DNA of 64,000 nt from the NCBI GenBank assembly GCA_001604135.1, contig LVAT01000013.1, positions 62,001-126,000 on the forward strand. The letters run 5' to 3'. Source of the stretch: Clostridiales bacterium Firm_14 (GTDB taxonomy: Bacteria > Bacillota > Clostridia > Saccharofermentanales > Saccharofermentanaceae). This document shows, piece after piece, positions 24,707-33,181 of this stretch. Each line of letters starts with the position of its first letter. Positions within the stretch are counted from its first letter, which is position 1. The notes under the pieces are model-generated. The model worked only from the letters and a program-made list of their open reading frames with translations, did not search any database and was not told where the DNA came from. The position numbers and the translations under genes were made by a program.

Positions 24707-25912
24707 ATGGGAAATGTCCTTCTGGCAAGAATGGGTGAGATCACCCTCAAAGGGCTTAACAGAGGAGCTTTTGAGATCCAGCTCAAGAGCAATCTTAAGT
24801 ATAGACTGAAGAAGTTCGGTGATCTGAAGATATATCAGAGCCAGAGCAGGATCTGGATCGAACCCAAGGAAGAAGATAACCCGAACTTTGTGAGCATGGC
24901 TTCCGCTGAAGAGATCATGAAGGCCGTATGCCAGGTCTTCGGCATCGTATCAGTCAGCCTTGCAAGAAAGTTCGAAGGAGATTTCGAATCAGTAAAGGAG
25001 AATGCTTTTGCGTGCGTAAGAGAGCTCCTTGATGCCAATCCCGGCTATAAGACATTCAAGGTCGAGAGCAAGCGCGGAAACAAGACTTTCCCTATGACTT
25101 CACCTGAGATCTGCGAAGAACTGGGGTATCTGATCCTTCAGAACTTCCCGGAACTCACTGTTAAGGTTAAGAATCCGGATTTTATCTTAAATGTTGAGAT
25201 CCGTGAATCCAACTATATCTATTCAGGCAAAATGATGGCTCACAGAGGCCTTCCTGTCGGAACATGCGCTAAGGGCATGCTCCTTTTGTCAGGCGGTATC
25301 GACAGCCCCGTTGCAGGCTTCATGATGGCTTCCCGCGGAATGCCTCTTGATGCAGTATATTTCCATTCGTACCCTTACACGAGCGACCTTGCAAAGCAGA
25401 AGGTTATAGACCTCGCGAAGATCGTTTCCGGTTATTCGGGTCGAATGACGCTTCACGTAGTCAACTTCACTCAGATCCAGTTGGACCTCTATAAGCATTC
25501 CCCGCAGGACATGCTTACTGTCACAATGCGCCGCGTAATGCTCCAGATCGCTGAGCGTCTTGCTCTTAAGAACGACTGTAAGTGCCTTATCACCGGCGAG
25601 AGCTTAGGCCAGGTTGCATCGCAGACGATGGAAGCTATCGCTGCTACGAATGAAGTTGTAAAGATGCCTATCTTAAGACCTCTTATCGGCCTTGATAAGC
25701 AGGCTACATGCGATATTTCCCGTGACATCGGTGCTTTCGAGACTTCGATCCTTCCTTATGAGGACTGCTGCACGGTATTTGTTGCAAAGCACCCGAAGAC
25801 ACATCCCCATCCGGAGGATATAATCGAGGCAGAAAAAGACCTTGATATCGAGATGCTCGTAGAATCCGGTGTCGCAGGCACGGAAGATATCGTAATCAAT
25901 CCTTTTGATTGA
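24707..25912 (+). CDS. thiI: tRNA 4-thiouridine synthase ThiI
   Basis: A 401-residue ThiI with an N-terminal ferredoxin-like domain, THUMP domain (about 60-170) and PP-loop ATPase domain with SGGIDS at 195-200. It adenylates U8 of tRNA and accepts sulfur to make 4-thiouridine, and may supply sulfur for thiamine. The C-terminal rhodanese domain found in enterobacteria is absent, as usual in Gram-positives, which matches the adjacent desulfurase acting as direct sulfur donor. Later motifs ITGESLGQVASQT and CTVFVAKHPKTHP are intact. Confidence 0.95.
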   Translation: MGNVLLARMGEITLKGLNRGAFEIQLKSNLKYRLKKFGDLKIYQSQSRIWIEPKEEDNPNFVSMASAEEIMKAVCQVFGIVSVSLARKFEGDFESVKENAFACVRELLDANPGYKTFKVESKRGNKTFPMTSPEICEELGYLILQNFPELTVKVKNPDFILNVEIRESNYIYSGKMMAHRGLPVGTCAKGMLLLSGGIDSPVAGFMMASRGMPLDAVYFHSYPYTSDLAKQKVIDLAKIVSGYSGRMTLHVVNFTQIQLDLYKHSPQDMLTVTMRRVMLQIAERLALKNDCKCLITGESLGQVASQTMEAIAATNEVVKMPILRPLIGLDKQATCDISRDIGAFETSILPYEDCCTVFVAKHPKTHPHPEDIIEAEKDLDIEMLVESGVAGTEDIVINPFD

Positions 25913-25938
25913 TCCTTTAAGGAGAACAGGAGCAGGAA

Positions 25939-26967
25939 TTGAGAATAGGAAAGCTTACAGACGAACAGCTTGAATCACTGGTAATATCCAGGCTTCCGAA
26001 GCTGTCCAGCAAGACACTTTCAGGTGCCGGGATCGGTGCCGACTGTGCGTGGCTTAAGACAGGGGAGAACCTTCTGGTTACATCTTCTGATCCTATCACT
26101 GCCGGAGGAAGCGAGTCCGGAACTCTTGCGATCCATGTATCCTGCAATGATATTGCTGCCTGCGGCGTTCAGCCGACGGGCATCCTTATCGTAATAATCG
26201 CACCGCCTTCAGCAACGGAGGAGGATATTGTTTCCATAGTTGACCAGGCGAGCAGGGAAGCGGGCAAGCTCGGCGTAGATATCGTAGGCGGTCACACCGA
26301 AGTATCAGACTGTGTTAACCGCTTTGTCGTTATTTCCACTGCATTTGGGGTCGTCGAAAAGGGCACTCCCGTTCCTTTAGGACATGCAAAGCCCGGTGAC
26401 AAACTGATAATTACCAAGACAGCAGCCATTGAAGGAAGCTTTATAGCGGCTAACGAGCACAGCGATAAACTTGAAGGGAATATCCCTTCTGAATATATTG
26501 AAGAAGCAAAGACATATGGCGAGCTTATCTCTGTCGTTAAGGAGGGAACAATTCTCGGTCCTCTTGCTTCTTCTGACAACTCAACGACATTTAACGGGTT
26601 CCCGAGATCCTGTGTAAATCTCATGCATGACGTCACTGAGGGCGGTGTTGAGGGCGCAGCCTTCGAAATGGCTGACTTCTCAAAGACCGGCGTAACACTT
26701 GATCAGCGTCTGGTTCCTTTTACTGACTGCTCAAAGGCAATCTGCAGTGCATTAGGCCTGGATCCTTTCAGACTCATATCCTCAGGTGCACTCATGATAG
26801 CTTCATCTGAACCTGACAAGGTGATCGATGCATTGGCAAAAGAGGGCATTAAGGCAACTGTAATAGGCGAATTCACTGATGTTTCCGAAGGCGCTAAGAC
26901 AATCGGTCTTGATGGTGTTACAAGGCCCATGCCCGCTCCTTCGGCTGACGAGATCTATAAGATCTGA
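25939..26967 (+). CDS. AIR synthase/HypE-like protein
   Basis: A 342-residue PurM-superfamily protein. It has the N-terminal GIGADCAWL segment, SDPITAGG, VSCNDIAACGVQP and GGHTEVSD, and the glycine-rich C-terminal half with HDVTEGGVEGAAFE. The superfamily includes HypE, ThiL, SelD and PurM, all ATP-using; this one most resembles the HypE-like AIR-synthase-related proteins found without other hydrogenase genes. No HypE C-terminal cysteine (PRIC) is present. It starts with TTG behind a GGAGAACAGGAG ribosome region, 27 bases after thiI, which hints at a sulfur or tRNA-linked role. That role is inference. Confidence 0.8.
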   Translation: MRIGKLTDEQLESLVISRLPKLSSKTLSGAGIGADCAWLKTGENLLVTSSDPITAGGSESGTLAIHVSCNDIAACGVQPTGILIVIIAPPSATEEDIVSIVDQASREAGKLGVDIVGGHTEVSDCVNRFVVISTAFGVVEKGTPVPLGHAKPGDKLIITKTAAIEGSFIAANEHSDKLEGNIPSEYIEEAKTYGELISVVKEGTILGPLASSDNSTTFNGFPRSCVNLMHDVTEGGVEGAAFEMADFSKTGVTLDQRLVPFTDCSKAICSALGLDPFRLISSGALMIASSEPDKVIDALAKEGIKATVIGEFTDVSEGAKTIGLDGVTRPMPAPSADEIYKI

Positions 26968-27141
26968 GATGCTTTTGAGGCGTCTTGCCGGCACGAAGTG
27001 ATTTTTACCTAAAAACGCTGCTCAATATAGTCAAAATCTATGCACGAAATATACTTCTTTATATCCTTTTTCGGCTTGATTGAAACAGGCCCTTATAATA
27101 AAATATTACGCGTTGATTATTACGCTTGAGGAGGATTATAT

Positions 27142-28383
27142 ATGTACGACCACATTAAGGCTGAGGATTCTGAAGTCTATTCCGCAATAATGCAGGAGAT
27201 CGGACGTCAGAGAAACAAGATCGAGCTTATCGCATCTGAGAACATGGTTTCCGAGGCAGTTCTTGAAGCTGCAGGTTCACCTCTCACGAATAAGTATGCA
27301 GAGGGTTACCCGGGAAAGCGTTATTACGGCGGATGTGAGTATGTGGACATCGTTGAGCAGCTCGCAATCGACAGAGCTAAGCAGCTCTTTGGCGCTGAAC
27401 ACGTTAACGTACAGCCCCACTCCGGTGCACAGGCTAACACAGCAGTTTATTTTGCTATCCTTGAGCCCGGCGATACTATCCTCGGCTTGGACCTTTCACA
27501 CGGTGGTCACTTAACACACGGAATGAAAATCAACGTTTCCGGCAGAACATATCACTCTGAGTTCTATCAGGTTGACGAGAAGACACAGATGCTCGACTAC
27601 GAGGCTATCAGAGCTAAGGCTCTTGAGTGCAAGCCTAAGGTAATCGTTGCAGGTGCTTCCGCTTACCCCAGAATTATCGACTTCAAGAAGTTCAGAGAGA
27701 TCGCTGACGAAGTAGGCGCATACCTCTTCGTAGATATGGCTCACATTGCAGGTCTCGTTGCTGCAGGACTTCACCCGAATCCGGTTCCGTACGCAGATTT
27801 CGTTACAACAACAACTCATAAGACACTCAGAGGTCCCCGTGGCGGTATCATCATGTGCAAAGAGGAATATGCTAAGAAGATCAATTCCGCAGTATTCCCC
27901 GGCCAGCAGGGCGGCCCTCTCATGCACATCATCGCTGCTAAGGCTGTTGCTTTCAAGGAAGCACTCTCTCCTGAATTCAGAGCTTATGCAGAGCAGATCG
28001 TTAAGAACGCTAAGGCTATGAGCGAAGCGCTTCTCGCAAGAGGCGTTAACCTCGTTTCCGGCGGTACGGACAATCACCTCATGCTCATCGACTTAAGAGG
28101 CACAGGCGTTACAGGCGCTATGCTCCAGGAGCGTTTGGATGATGTAAACATCACAGCTAACAAGAACACGATTCCTTTCGATCCCGAGAAGCCGACAGTA
28201 ACATCAGGCGTACGTATCGGTACACCTGCAGCTACAGCAAGAGGCTTCAAGGAGGAAGACTTCGTTGAGGTTGCAAACATCATTGCAGACTGCATCTTCG
28301 ATTACGAGGCTAAGAAGGAAGAGTCTATCAAGAGAGTAAAGGCTCTTACAGACAAGTATCCCGTATATCCGGATATCGTTTAA
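27142..28383 (+). CDS. glyA: serine hydroxymethyltransferase
   Basis: A 413-residue PLP enzyme that interconverts serine and glycine and makes 5,10-methylenetetrahydrofolate. Signatures include [26 protein letters not shown], and the PLP lysine K227 in [22 protein letters not shown] ribosome site lies eight bases before the ATG. A 174-base gap upstream has a TATAAT at about 27096 but no clear -35. It supplies one-carbon units also used by ThyA at 54426. Confidence 0.97.
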   Translation: MYDHIKAEDSEVYSAIMQEIGRQRNKIELIASENMVSEAVLEAAGSPLTNKYAEGYPGKRYYGGCEYVDIVEQLAIDRAKQLFGAEHVNVQPHSGAQANTAVYFAILEPGDTILGLDLSHGGHLTHGMKINVSGRTYHSEFYQVDEKTQMLDYEAIRAKALECKPKVIVAGASAYPRIIDFKKFREIADEVGAYLFVDMAHIAGLVAAGLHPNPVPYADFVTTTTHKTLRGPRGGIIMCKEEYAKKINSAVFPGQQGGPLMHIIAAKAVAFKEALSPEFRAYAEQIVKNAKAMSEALLARGVNLVSGGTDNHLMLIDLRGTGVTGAMLQERLDDVNITANKNTIPFDPEKPTVTSGVRIGTPAATARGFKEEDFVEVANIIADCIFDYEAKKEESIKRVKALTDKYPVYPDIV

Positions 28384-28416
28384 TTACCAGGCTTAACAGC
28401 TTGTTGCTTCTGACTT

Positions 28417-29733
28417 ATGGATAATAATAAACCGCTAGCATACAGAATGTCCCCGCAGACGTTGGATGACTATGCGGGTCAGGAGCATATCATAGGCAAG
28501 GGCAAAATGCTCAGACGAATGATCGAGGCAGACAGACTGTCTTCGATCATTTTGTTTGGTCCTCCGGGAGTCGGAAAGACAGCTCTGGCGCGCGTTATCG
28601 CGAATACCACAAGCTCGAGGTTCGAGCAGCTGAATGCTGTAACGGCGGGCGTCTCGGACATCAAGAAGATCGTATCTGACGCTTCCAATCCGATCCTTTC
28701 GGAAGGGCGCAAGACAGTCCTTTTCATCGACGAGATCCACAGGTTCAATAAGCTCCAGCAGGATGCTTTGCTGCCGTTCGTAGAGGACGGTACCGTTATC
28801 CTGATCGGAGCCACGACGGAGAACCCGTTCTTTGAAGTAAACAAGGCTCTGGTATCAAGGTCTACCGTATGCCAGTTAAAGCCTTTGGAAGCCAAAGACA
28901 TCGTTAAGATCCTTAAGAATGCGATAACTGACACGGACAGAGGCTTTGGCACCATGGATGTCCGCATATCAGACGACACTCTTCTTAAGATCGCAGAGAC
29001 CTCCAATGGAGATGCCAGAACGGCTCTTAACAGTATTGAGCTTGCCGTGATCACTACACCTCCTTCAACTGACGGAGCCATCGTCATTACTGATGAGGTA
29101 ATGAAGGAGTGCATTCAGACAAAGACCGTTCTTTTTGATAAGGACGGCGAATATCACTATGACAACATAAGTGCCATGATCAAGTCCATGAGAGGTTCTG
29201 ACCCTAATGCGGCAGTTCTGTATCTGGCAAGGGCGCTGGCAGCAGGTGAGGATATCGAATTCCTCGCCAGGAGAATAATGATCTGCGCTTCCGAAGACGT
29301 CGGCATGGCCAATCCCAATGCTCTTCTGGTAGCCGTTGCCGCTTATGAATGTGCAAGGGCGGTAGGCATGCCTGAGGCGAGGATACCTTTGGCTGAAGCA
29401 GCCATAATGGTTGCCACATCACCTAAGTCCAATGCCTCTTATCTGGCCATAGGAGACGCATTAAGAGACGTTCAGAATACGGATACCGGCGTGGTTCCGA
29501 TGCACTTAAGGAACGCTCCCGCAAAGGGCATGGAAGAGCTGGGCTACAGCGTCGGATACAAGTATCCTCATGATTTCCCGGGACATATCACGGAACAGCA
29601 GTACATGACCGACAAGACAGTCGGAAAGCAGTATTACAGGCCTACGGATATCGGATACGAGCGTAAGGTCAATGAATATCTGGATTATGTTAAGAAGATG
29701 ATTGATATAGAAAAGGGAAATGGGAATGCGTAA
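28417..29733 (+). CDS. rarA: replication-associated recombination protein RarA
   Basis: A 438-residue AAA+ ATPase of the RarA/MgsA/WRNIP1 family, active at stalled replication forks. Walker A is GPPGVGKT (48-55), Walker B VLFIDEIHRF (106-115), sensor GATTENPFFEVN, and the C-terminal tetramerisation region includes ARRIMICASEDVGMANP and YKYPHDFPG. It starts 33 bases after glyA. Its last bases overlap the following lipoprotein gene, so the genes are cotranscribed. Confidence 0.95.
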   Translation: MDNNKPLAYRMSPQTLDDYAGQEHIIGKGKMLRRMIEADRLSSIILFGPPGVGKTALARVIANTTSSRFEQLNAVTAGVSDIKKIVSDASNPILSEGRKTVLFIDEIHRFNKLQQDALLPFVEDGTVILIGATTENPFFEVNKALVSRSTVCQLKPLEAKDIVKILKNAITDTDRGFGTMDVRISDDTLLKIAETSNGDARTALNSIELAVITTPPSTDGAIVITDEVMKECIQTKTVLFDKDGEYHYDNISAMIKSMRGSDPNAAVLYLARALAAGEDIEFLARRIMICASEDVGMANPNALLVAVAAYECARAVGMPEARIPLAEAAIMVATSPKSNASYLAIGDALRDVQNTDTGVVPMHLRNAPAKGMEELGYSVGYKYPHDFPGHITEQQYMTDKTVGKQYYRPTDIGYERKVNEYLDYVKKMIDIEKGNGNA

Positions 29734-30259
29734 GATACTGGCTTTGCTCATGACAGCGGTCTTCCTGCTTGCTTTTGCAGGGTGCTCTGAGAAAACTCCG
29801 GCTTTCGAATACGAAGATTTCGTTACTATGGAACAGCTCAATACCGAAGGCAAATATGTTGCCAGAGGCTATATCGAATCGTTATTTCTCAATAACAGGG
29901 AGATGTTCAATAAATGCTTTCCTGAAGGCTATGTAGATGAACTCGGGAAAGCCGCAGGCGTCGATGTTTTCGAGCAGTTCGCTGGCACGACGATCTTAAG
30001 CGGAACATACATAGGCGATGCCTGCAGGGATTATAGAGACGTAACCGTGCAGAACGGATATGACGCTGCCACGTTCAGATCCCGTATCTGCAGGATTGCC
30101 GGCTGCCAGTACAGCGATGTCGGAAATATCCAGATCCAGAGAGTCCAGGTATTATACAAGAATGCCAAGGCTGAGAAAGTAGCCGATTTCTATCTGACCG
30201 TTTATGAGATAAACGGAACATGGTATATGTACGAATTATGGAGCACAGAGGGTTTCTGA
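29720..30259 (+). CDS. small lipoprotein of unknown function
   Basis: A 179-residue lipoprotein with lipobox FAGC about 22 residues in, then a soluble domain with no recognised fold. It contains several cysteines (near CFPEG, DACRDY, SRICRIAGC), which is notable for an exported protein of an anaerobe. The start is either ATG 29720 or ATG 29726; both overlap the end of rarA. dtd begins one base after its stop. I do not recognise the family. Confidence 0.75.
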   Translation: MGMRKILALLMTAVFLLAFAGCSEKTPAFEYEDFVTMEQLNTEGKYVARGYIESLFLNNREMFNKCFPEGYVDELGKAAGVDVFEQFAGTTILSGTYIGDACRDYRDVTVQNGYDAATFRSRICRIAGCQYSDVGNIQIQRVQVLYKNAKAEKVADFYLTVYEINGTWYMYELWSTEGF

Positions 30260-30260
30260 T

Positions 30261-30707
30261 ATGAGATTTTGCATTCAGGTCGTAAAGCAGGCATCTGTTG
30301 ATATTGAAGGGGAGAGAGTAGCTTCTATCGGCCCCGGTATGTTGGTGCTTGCAGGTGTCGGCAAGGAAGACGATGAGAAGGTTGCCGACAAGATGATCGC
30401 AAAGCTCCTTAAGATGCGTATTTTCTCAGATTGCGACGGCAAGACAAACTTAAGCCTTGCAGATATTGACGGTGAGATGCTCCTCGTATCCCAGTTCACT
30501 TTATATGCTGACTGCAAGCACGGCAACAGGCCGTCATTTACCAACAGCATGGGACCTCAGAGAGCTGAGGAGCTCTACAACTATATTGCTGATTCCATAA
30601 GGCCCCAGGTTAAAAAGCTTGGGACGGGCGTTTTCGGCGCAGACATGCAGGTGAGCCTTATCAACGACGGCCCTTTTACCGTCATACTCGATTCTGCGGA
30701 CATTTAA
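30261..30707 (+). CDS. dtd: D-aminoacyl-tRNA deacylase
   Basis: A 148-residue Dtd protein that removes D-amino acids, and glycine mischarged on tRNA-Ala, from tRNAs. The family motifs SQFTLYADCKHGNRPSF and the C-terminal GVFGADMQVSLINDGPFTVILDS are intact. The ATG follows the lipoprotein stop by one base. The usual partner relA is absent here. Confidence 0.96.
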   Translation: MRFCIQVVKQASVDIEGERVASIGPGMLVLAGVGKEDDEKVADKMIAKLLKMRIFSDCDGKTNLSLADIDGEMLLVSQFTLYADCKHGNRPSFTNSMGPQRAEELYNYIADSIRPQVKKLGTGVFGADMQVSLINDGPFTVILDSADI

Positions 30708-30769
30708 GGCCTTTTTGACCTAATTGAGCCCAATTTATCACCATTTTGAAATATTTATATATATATTAT

Positions 30770-30797
30770 TTGTTAAAATGACAGGTAGTGTTAAAAT
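30770..30797 (+). promoter_or_regulatory. candidate promoter of clpX
   Basis: TTGTTA (30770-30775) and TAAAAT (30792-30797) are 16 bases apart in an AT-rich gap. The clpX ATG at 30835 follows an AGGAG ribosome site. Confidence 0.5.
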
Positions 30798-30834
30798 ACT
30801 ATGACTAAAAATATCATTTTTAGGAGATTTTTTG

Positions 30835-32163
30835 ATGGCTAATTCAAAGAACGGCAATTATGGCGGCGGTGATTCAAGAGAAGTCTTGAGTTGTTCTTTC
30901 TGCGGAAAATCCGAATATGAAGTACCGAGACTCTTTTCCGGTGTTAATTGCTACATCTGTATCGATTGCATCAGAACAGCTTACGGGATCGTAGCTGAAG
31001 AAGAGAAGGTCAATAAGAAGCGCAAGATGCGCTCCATCAAGCCCAAGAAGCTTGTTACTCCCCGTGAGATCAAGGAGAAGCTCGACTGGTATGTAATCGG
31101 CCAGGATGAAGCTAAGATCGCTCTTTCTGTTGCAGTATATAACCATTACAAGAGAGTTTATTCAGATCTTCCGGCTGATGATACGGAGATCTCCAAGAGC
31201 AATATCCTCTTGCTCGGACCTACAGGTTCAGGTAAGACACTTCTCGCACAGACACTTGCAAGGATCCTCAATGTTCCTTTTGCAGTTGCTGATGCCACAA
31301 GCCTTACACAGGCAGGTTACGTCGGTGAAGACGTTGAGAATATCCTCTTGAAGCTCATCATCGCAGCTGATTACGATATCGAGCGTGCACAGACAGGCAT
31401 CGTATATATCGACGAGATCGACAAGATCACAAAGAAGTCCGAGAACGTATCCATTACACGTGACGTAAGCGGTGAGGGCGTTCAGCAGGCACTCCTTAAG
31501 ATACTTGAGAGCACTATTGCCAATGTTCCCCCTAAGGGCGGCAGAAAGCATCCTAACGAAGAGTGCATCAAGATCGATACGACGAACATCCTCTTCATCG
31601 TAGGCGGCGCATTTGACGGCCTTGATGAGATCATTGCGCAGAGAGTTGAGCAGAAGCAGTATGGTTTCGGTGCTGAGGTCCAGTCCAAGAAGGACCGTAA
31701 CAGCGGCTTCTATTTCCACGATGTAAAGCCTGACGACCTCATGAAGTTCGGTCTTATCCCTGAGTTCATCGGACGTCTTCCTGTTACAGTCGCATTGGAC
31801 AAGCTTGATACAGAAGCACTTGTTAAGGTCCTCACAGAACCTAAGAACGCTATCATCAAGCAGTATCAGAAGATGCTTAAGATGGATGACGTTGACCTCG
31901 TGTTCGAGGAAGATGCGATCAGAGCCATCGCAGAGAAGGCGATCGAGCAGAATACTGGCGCCAGAGGCTTAAGATCCATCATCGAAGCAGCTATGAGAGA
32001 TGTCATGTATAACATTCCTTCCGAGAAGGATGTTAAGGAGTGCATCATCAAGAAGGAGACCATCGTTGACGGTAAGCAGCCTTTGCTGATCTATAAGAAC
32101 GGCACACAGGAGCTGGGCTTCGGTGAAGCTAATTCAACAGGCGCAGCATTAGGCGTCAGCTGA
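30835..32163 (+). CDS. clpX: ATP-dependent Clp protease unfoldase ClpX
   Basis: A 442-residue ClpX: N-terminal zinc-binding domain (C20, C23, C42, C45), AAA+ domain with Walker A GPTGSGKT and Walker [10 protein letters not shown], pore loop GYVGED and the arginine-containing small domain [10 protein letters not shown]. It unfolds tagged proteins and feeds them to ClpP. The ClpP-docking IGF loop reads YGF here ([11 protein letters not shown]). I chose the ATG at 30835 over a TTG just upstream because of the AGGAG spacing. It has no clpP or tig neighbour in the window, unlike the common tig-clpP-clpX order. Confidence 0.96.
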   Translation: MANSKNGNYGGGDSREVLSCSFCGKSEYEVPRLFSGVNCYICIDCIRTAYGIVAEEEKVNKKRKMRSIKPKKLVTPREIKEKLDWYVIGQDEAKIALSVAVYNHYKRVYSDLPADDTEISKSNILLLGPTGSGKTLLAQTLARILNVPFAVADATSLTQAGYVGEDVENILLKLIIAADYDIERAQTGIVYIDEIDKITKKSENVSITRDVSGEGVQQALLKILESTIANVPPKGGRKHPNEECIKIDTTNILFIVGGAFDGLDEIIAQRVEQKQYGFGAEVQSKKDRNSGFYFHDVKPDDLMKFGLIPEFIGRLPVTVALDKLDTEALVKVLTEPKNAIIKQYQKMLKMDDVDLVFEEDAIRAIAEKAIEQNTGARGLRSIIEAAMRDVMYNIPSEKDVKECIIKKETIVDGKQPLLIYKNGTQELGFGEANSTGAALGVS

Positions 32164-32203
32164 TAAAGCATAAACTTGAGAATAATTAAAGGAGGATATA
32201 CTT

Positions 32204-33160
32204 ATGGCAGAATCTTATAATCTTTGTCTTGATATCGGCGGTACCAAGGTTCTTGGCGTTGTGTTCAACTCCAAGAAAGAGATCGTGTACAGACTTAAGA
32301 AGAAGACCAAGGCCGGCGGTGATTCCTCCGAGAACGTTGAAGAAGTAATTATCAACGTTGTTAAAGAGCTTATTAATACTTCAGGCATCAAGAAGAGTGA
32401 CATCCATGCTATTGCCGCAGGCGCTCCCGGTGTTATTAACCAGGAGACCGGTGTAGTCCTTTTCTCACCCAATCTTCCGTGGAGAAATTACAACATCAGA
32501 AAGCCTATCGAGAAGGAATTCGGATGCCCTTTCTACATCGGCAATGACGTTAACGTCGGTGTTCTCGGTGAGTACAAGTACGGCGCAGCAAAGGGCTATA
32601 AGAATGTTGTAGGTCTTTTCGTCGGAACAGGCATGGGCGGCGGACTTATCCTTAACGGTGAGCTTTTTACAGGCAATGAGTTCAAGGCTGCTGAGTACGG
32701 TCACATGATCCTCGATCCTGAGGGACCTTTGTGCAACTGCGGACAGAGAGGATGCCTTGAGGCTTTCTCCAGCAAGCAGGGTATGTCATCATACATCAGA
32801 CAGCAGGTCTCAAGAGGCAGAAAGTCCTCCATGGCTGAAGCCGTTACTGACGGAGTATTTAAGTCTAAGGCTCTTAAGAATGCTTTGGCAGAGGGCGATA
32901 CTGTCGCAAGAGAAGCTGTTAACCGTGCATGTCACTATTTGGCAGTAGCATCGGGCAACCTCGTAAACACTTTCAGCCCTGATGTCGTGGTATACGGCGG
33001 CGGTGTTATTGAAGCAGTCGGTGATATCTTCATCGAGAAGATCTTGGCAGAGGTAGACAGATACTGTATGCCTTCCATCAGATCTACAGTTGATTTTAAG
33101 AAAGCTGCACTTGGAGATGATTCTATTCTCTATGGTGCGCTCTCAATGATAAAGAAGTAA
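32204..33160 (+). CDS. ROK family sugar kinase (glucokinase-like)
   Basis: A 318-residue ROK kinase with the phosphate site DIGGTKVLG near residue 10, GNDVNVG, GTGMGGG and the zinc motif with CNCGQRGCLEAFSS following GHMILDP. It would phosphorylate glucose or a related hexose using ATP. No N-terminal helix-turn-helix is present, so it is a kinase and not a ROK repressor. An AAAGGAGG ribosome site precedes it. It lies between clpX and valS, likely in one transcript. Confidence 0.9.
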   Translation: MAESYNLCLDIGGTKVLGVVFNSKKEIVYRLKKKTKAGGDSSENVEEVIINVVKELINTSGIKKSDIHAIAAGAPGVINQETGVVLFSPNLPWRNYNIRKPIEKEFGCPFYIGNDVNVGVLGEYKYGAAKGYKNVVGLFVGTGMGGGLILNGELFTGNEFKAAEYGHMILDPEGPLCNCGQRGCLEAFSSKQGMSSYIRQQVSRGRKSSMAEAVTDGVFKSKALKNALAEGDTVAREAVNRACHYLAVASGNLVNTFSPDVVVYGGGVIEAVGDIFIEKILAEVDRYCMPSIRSTVDFKKAALGDDSILYGALSMIKK

Positions 33161-33181
33161 GAGAGGGTTTTAGAAGAAGTT

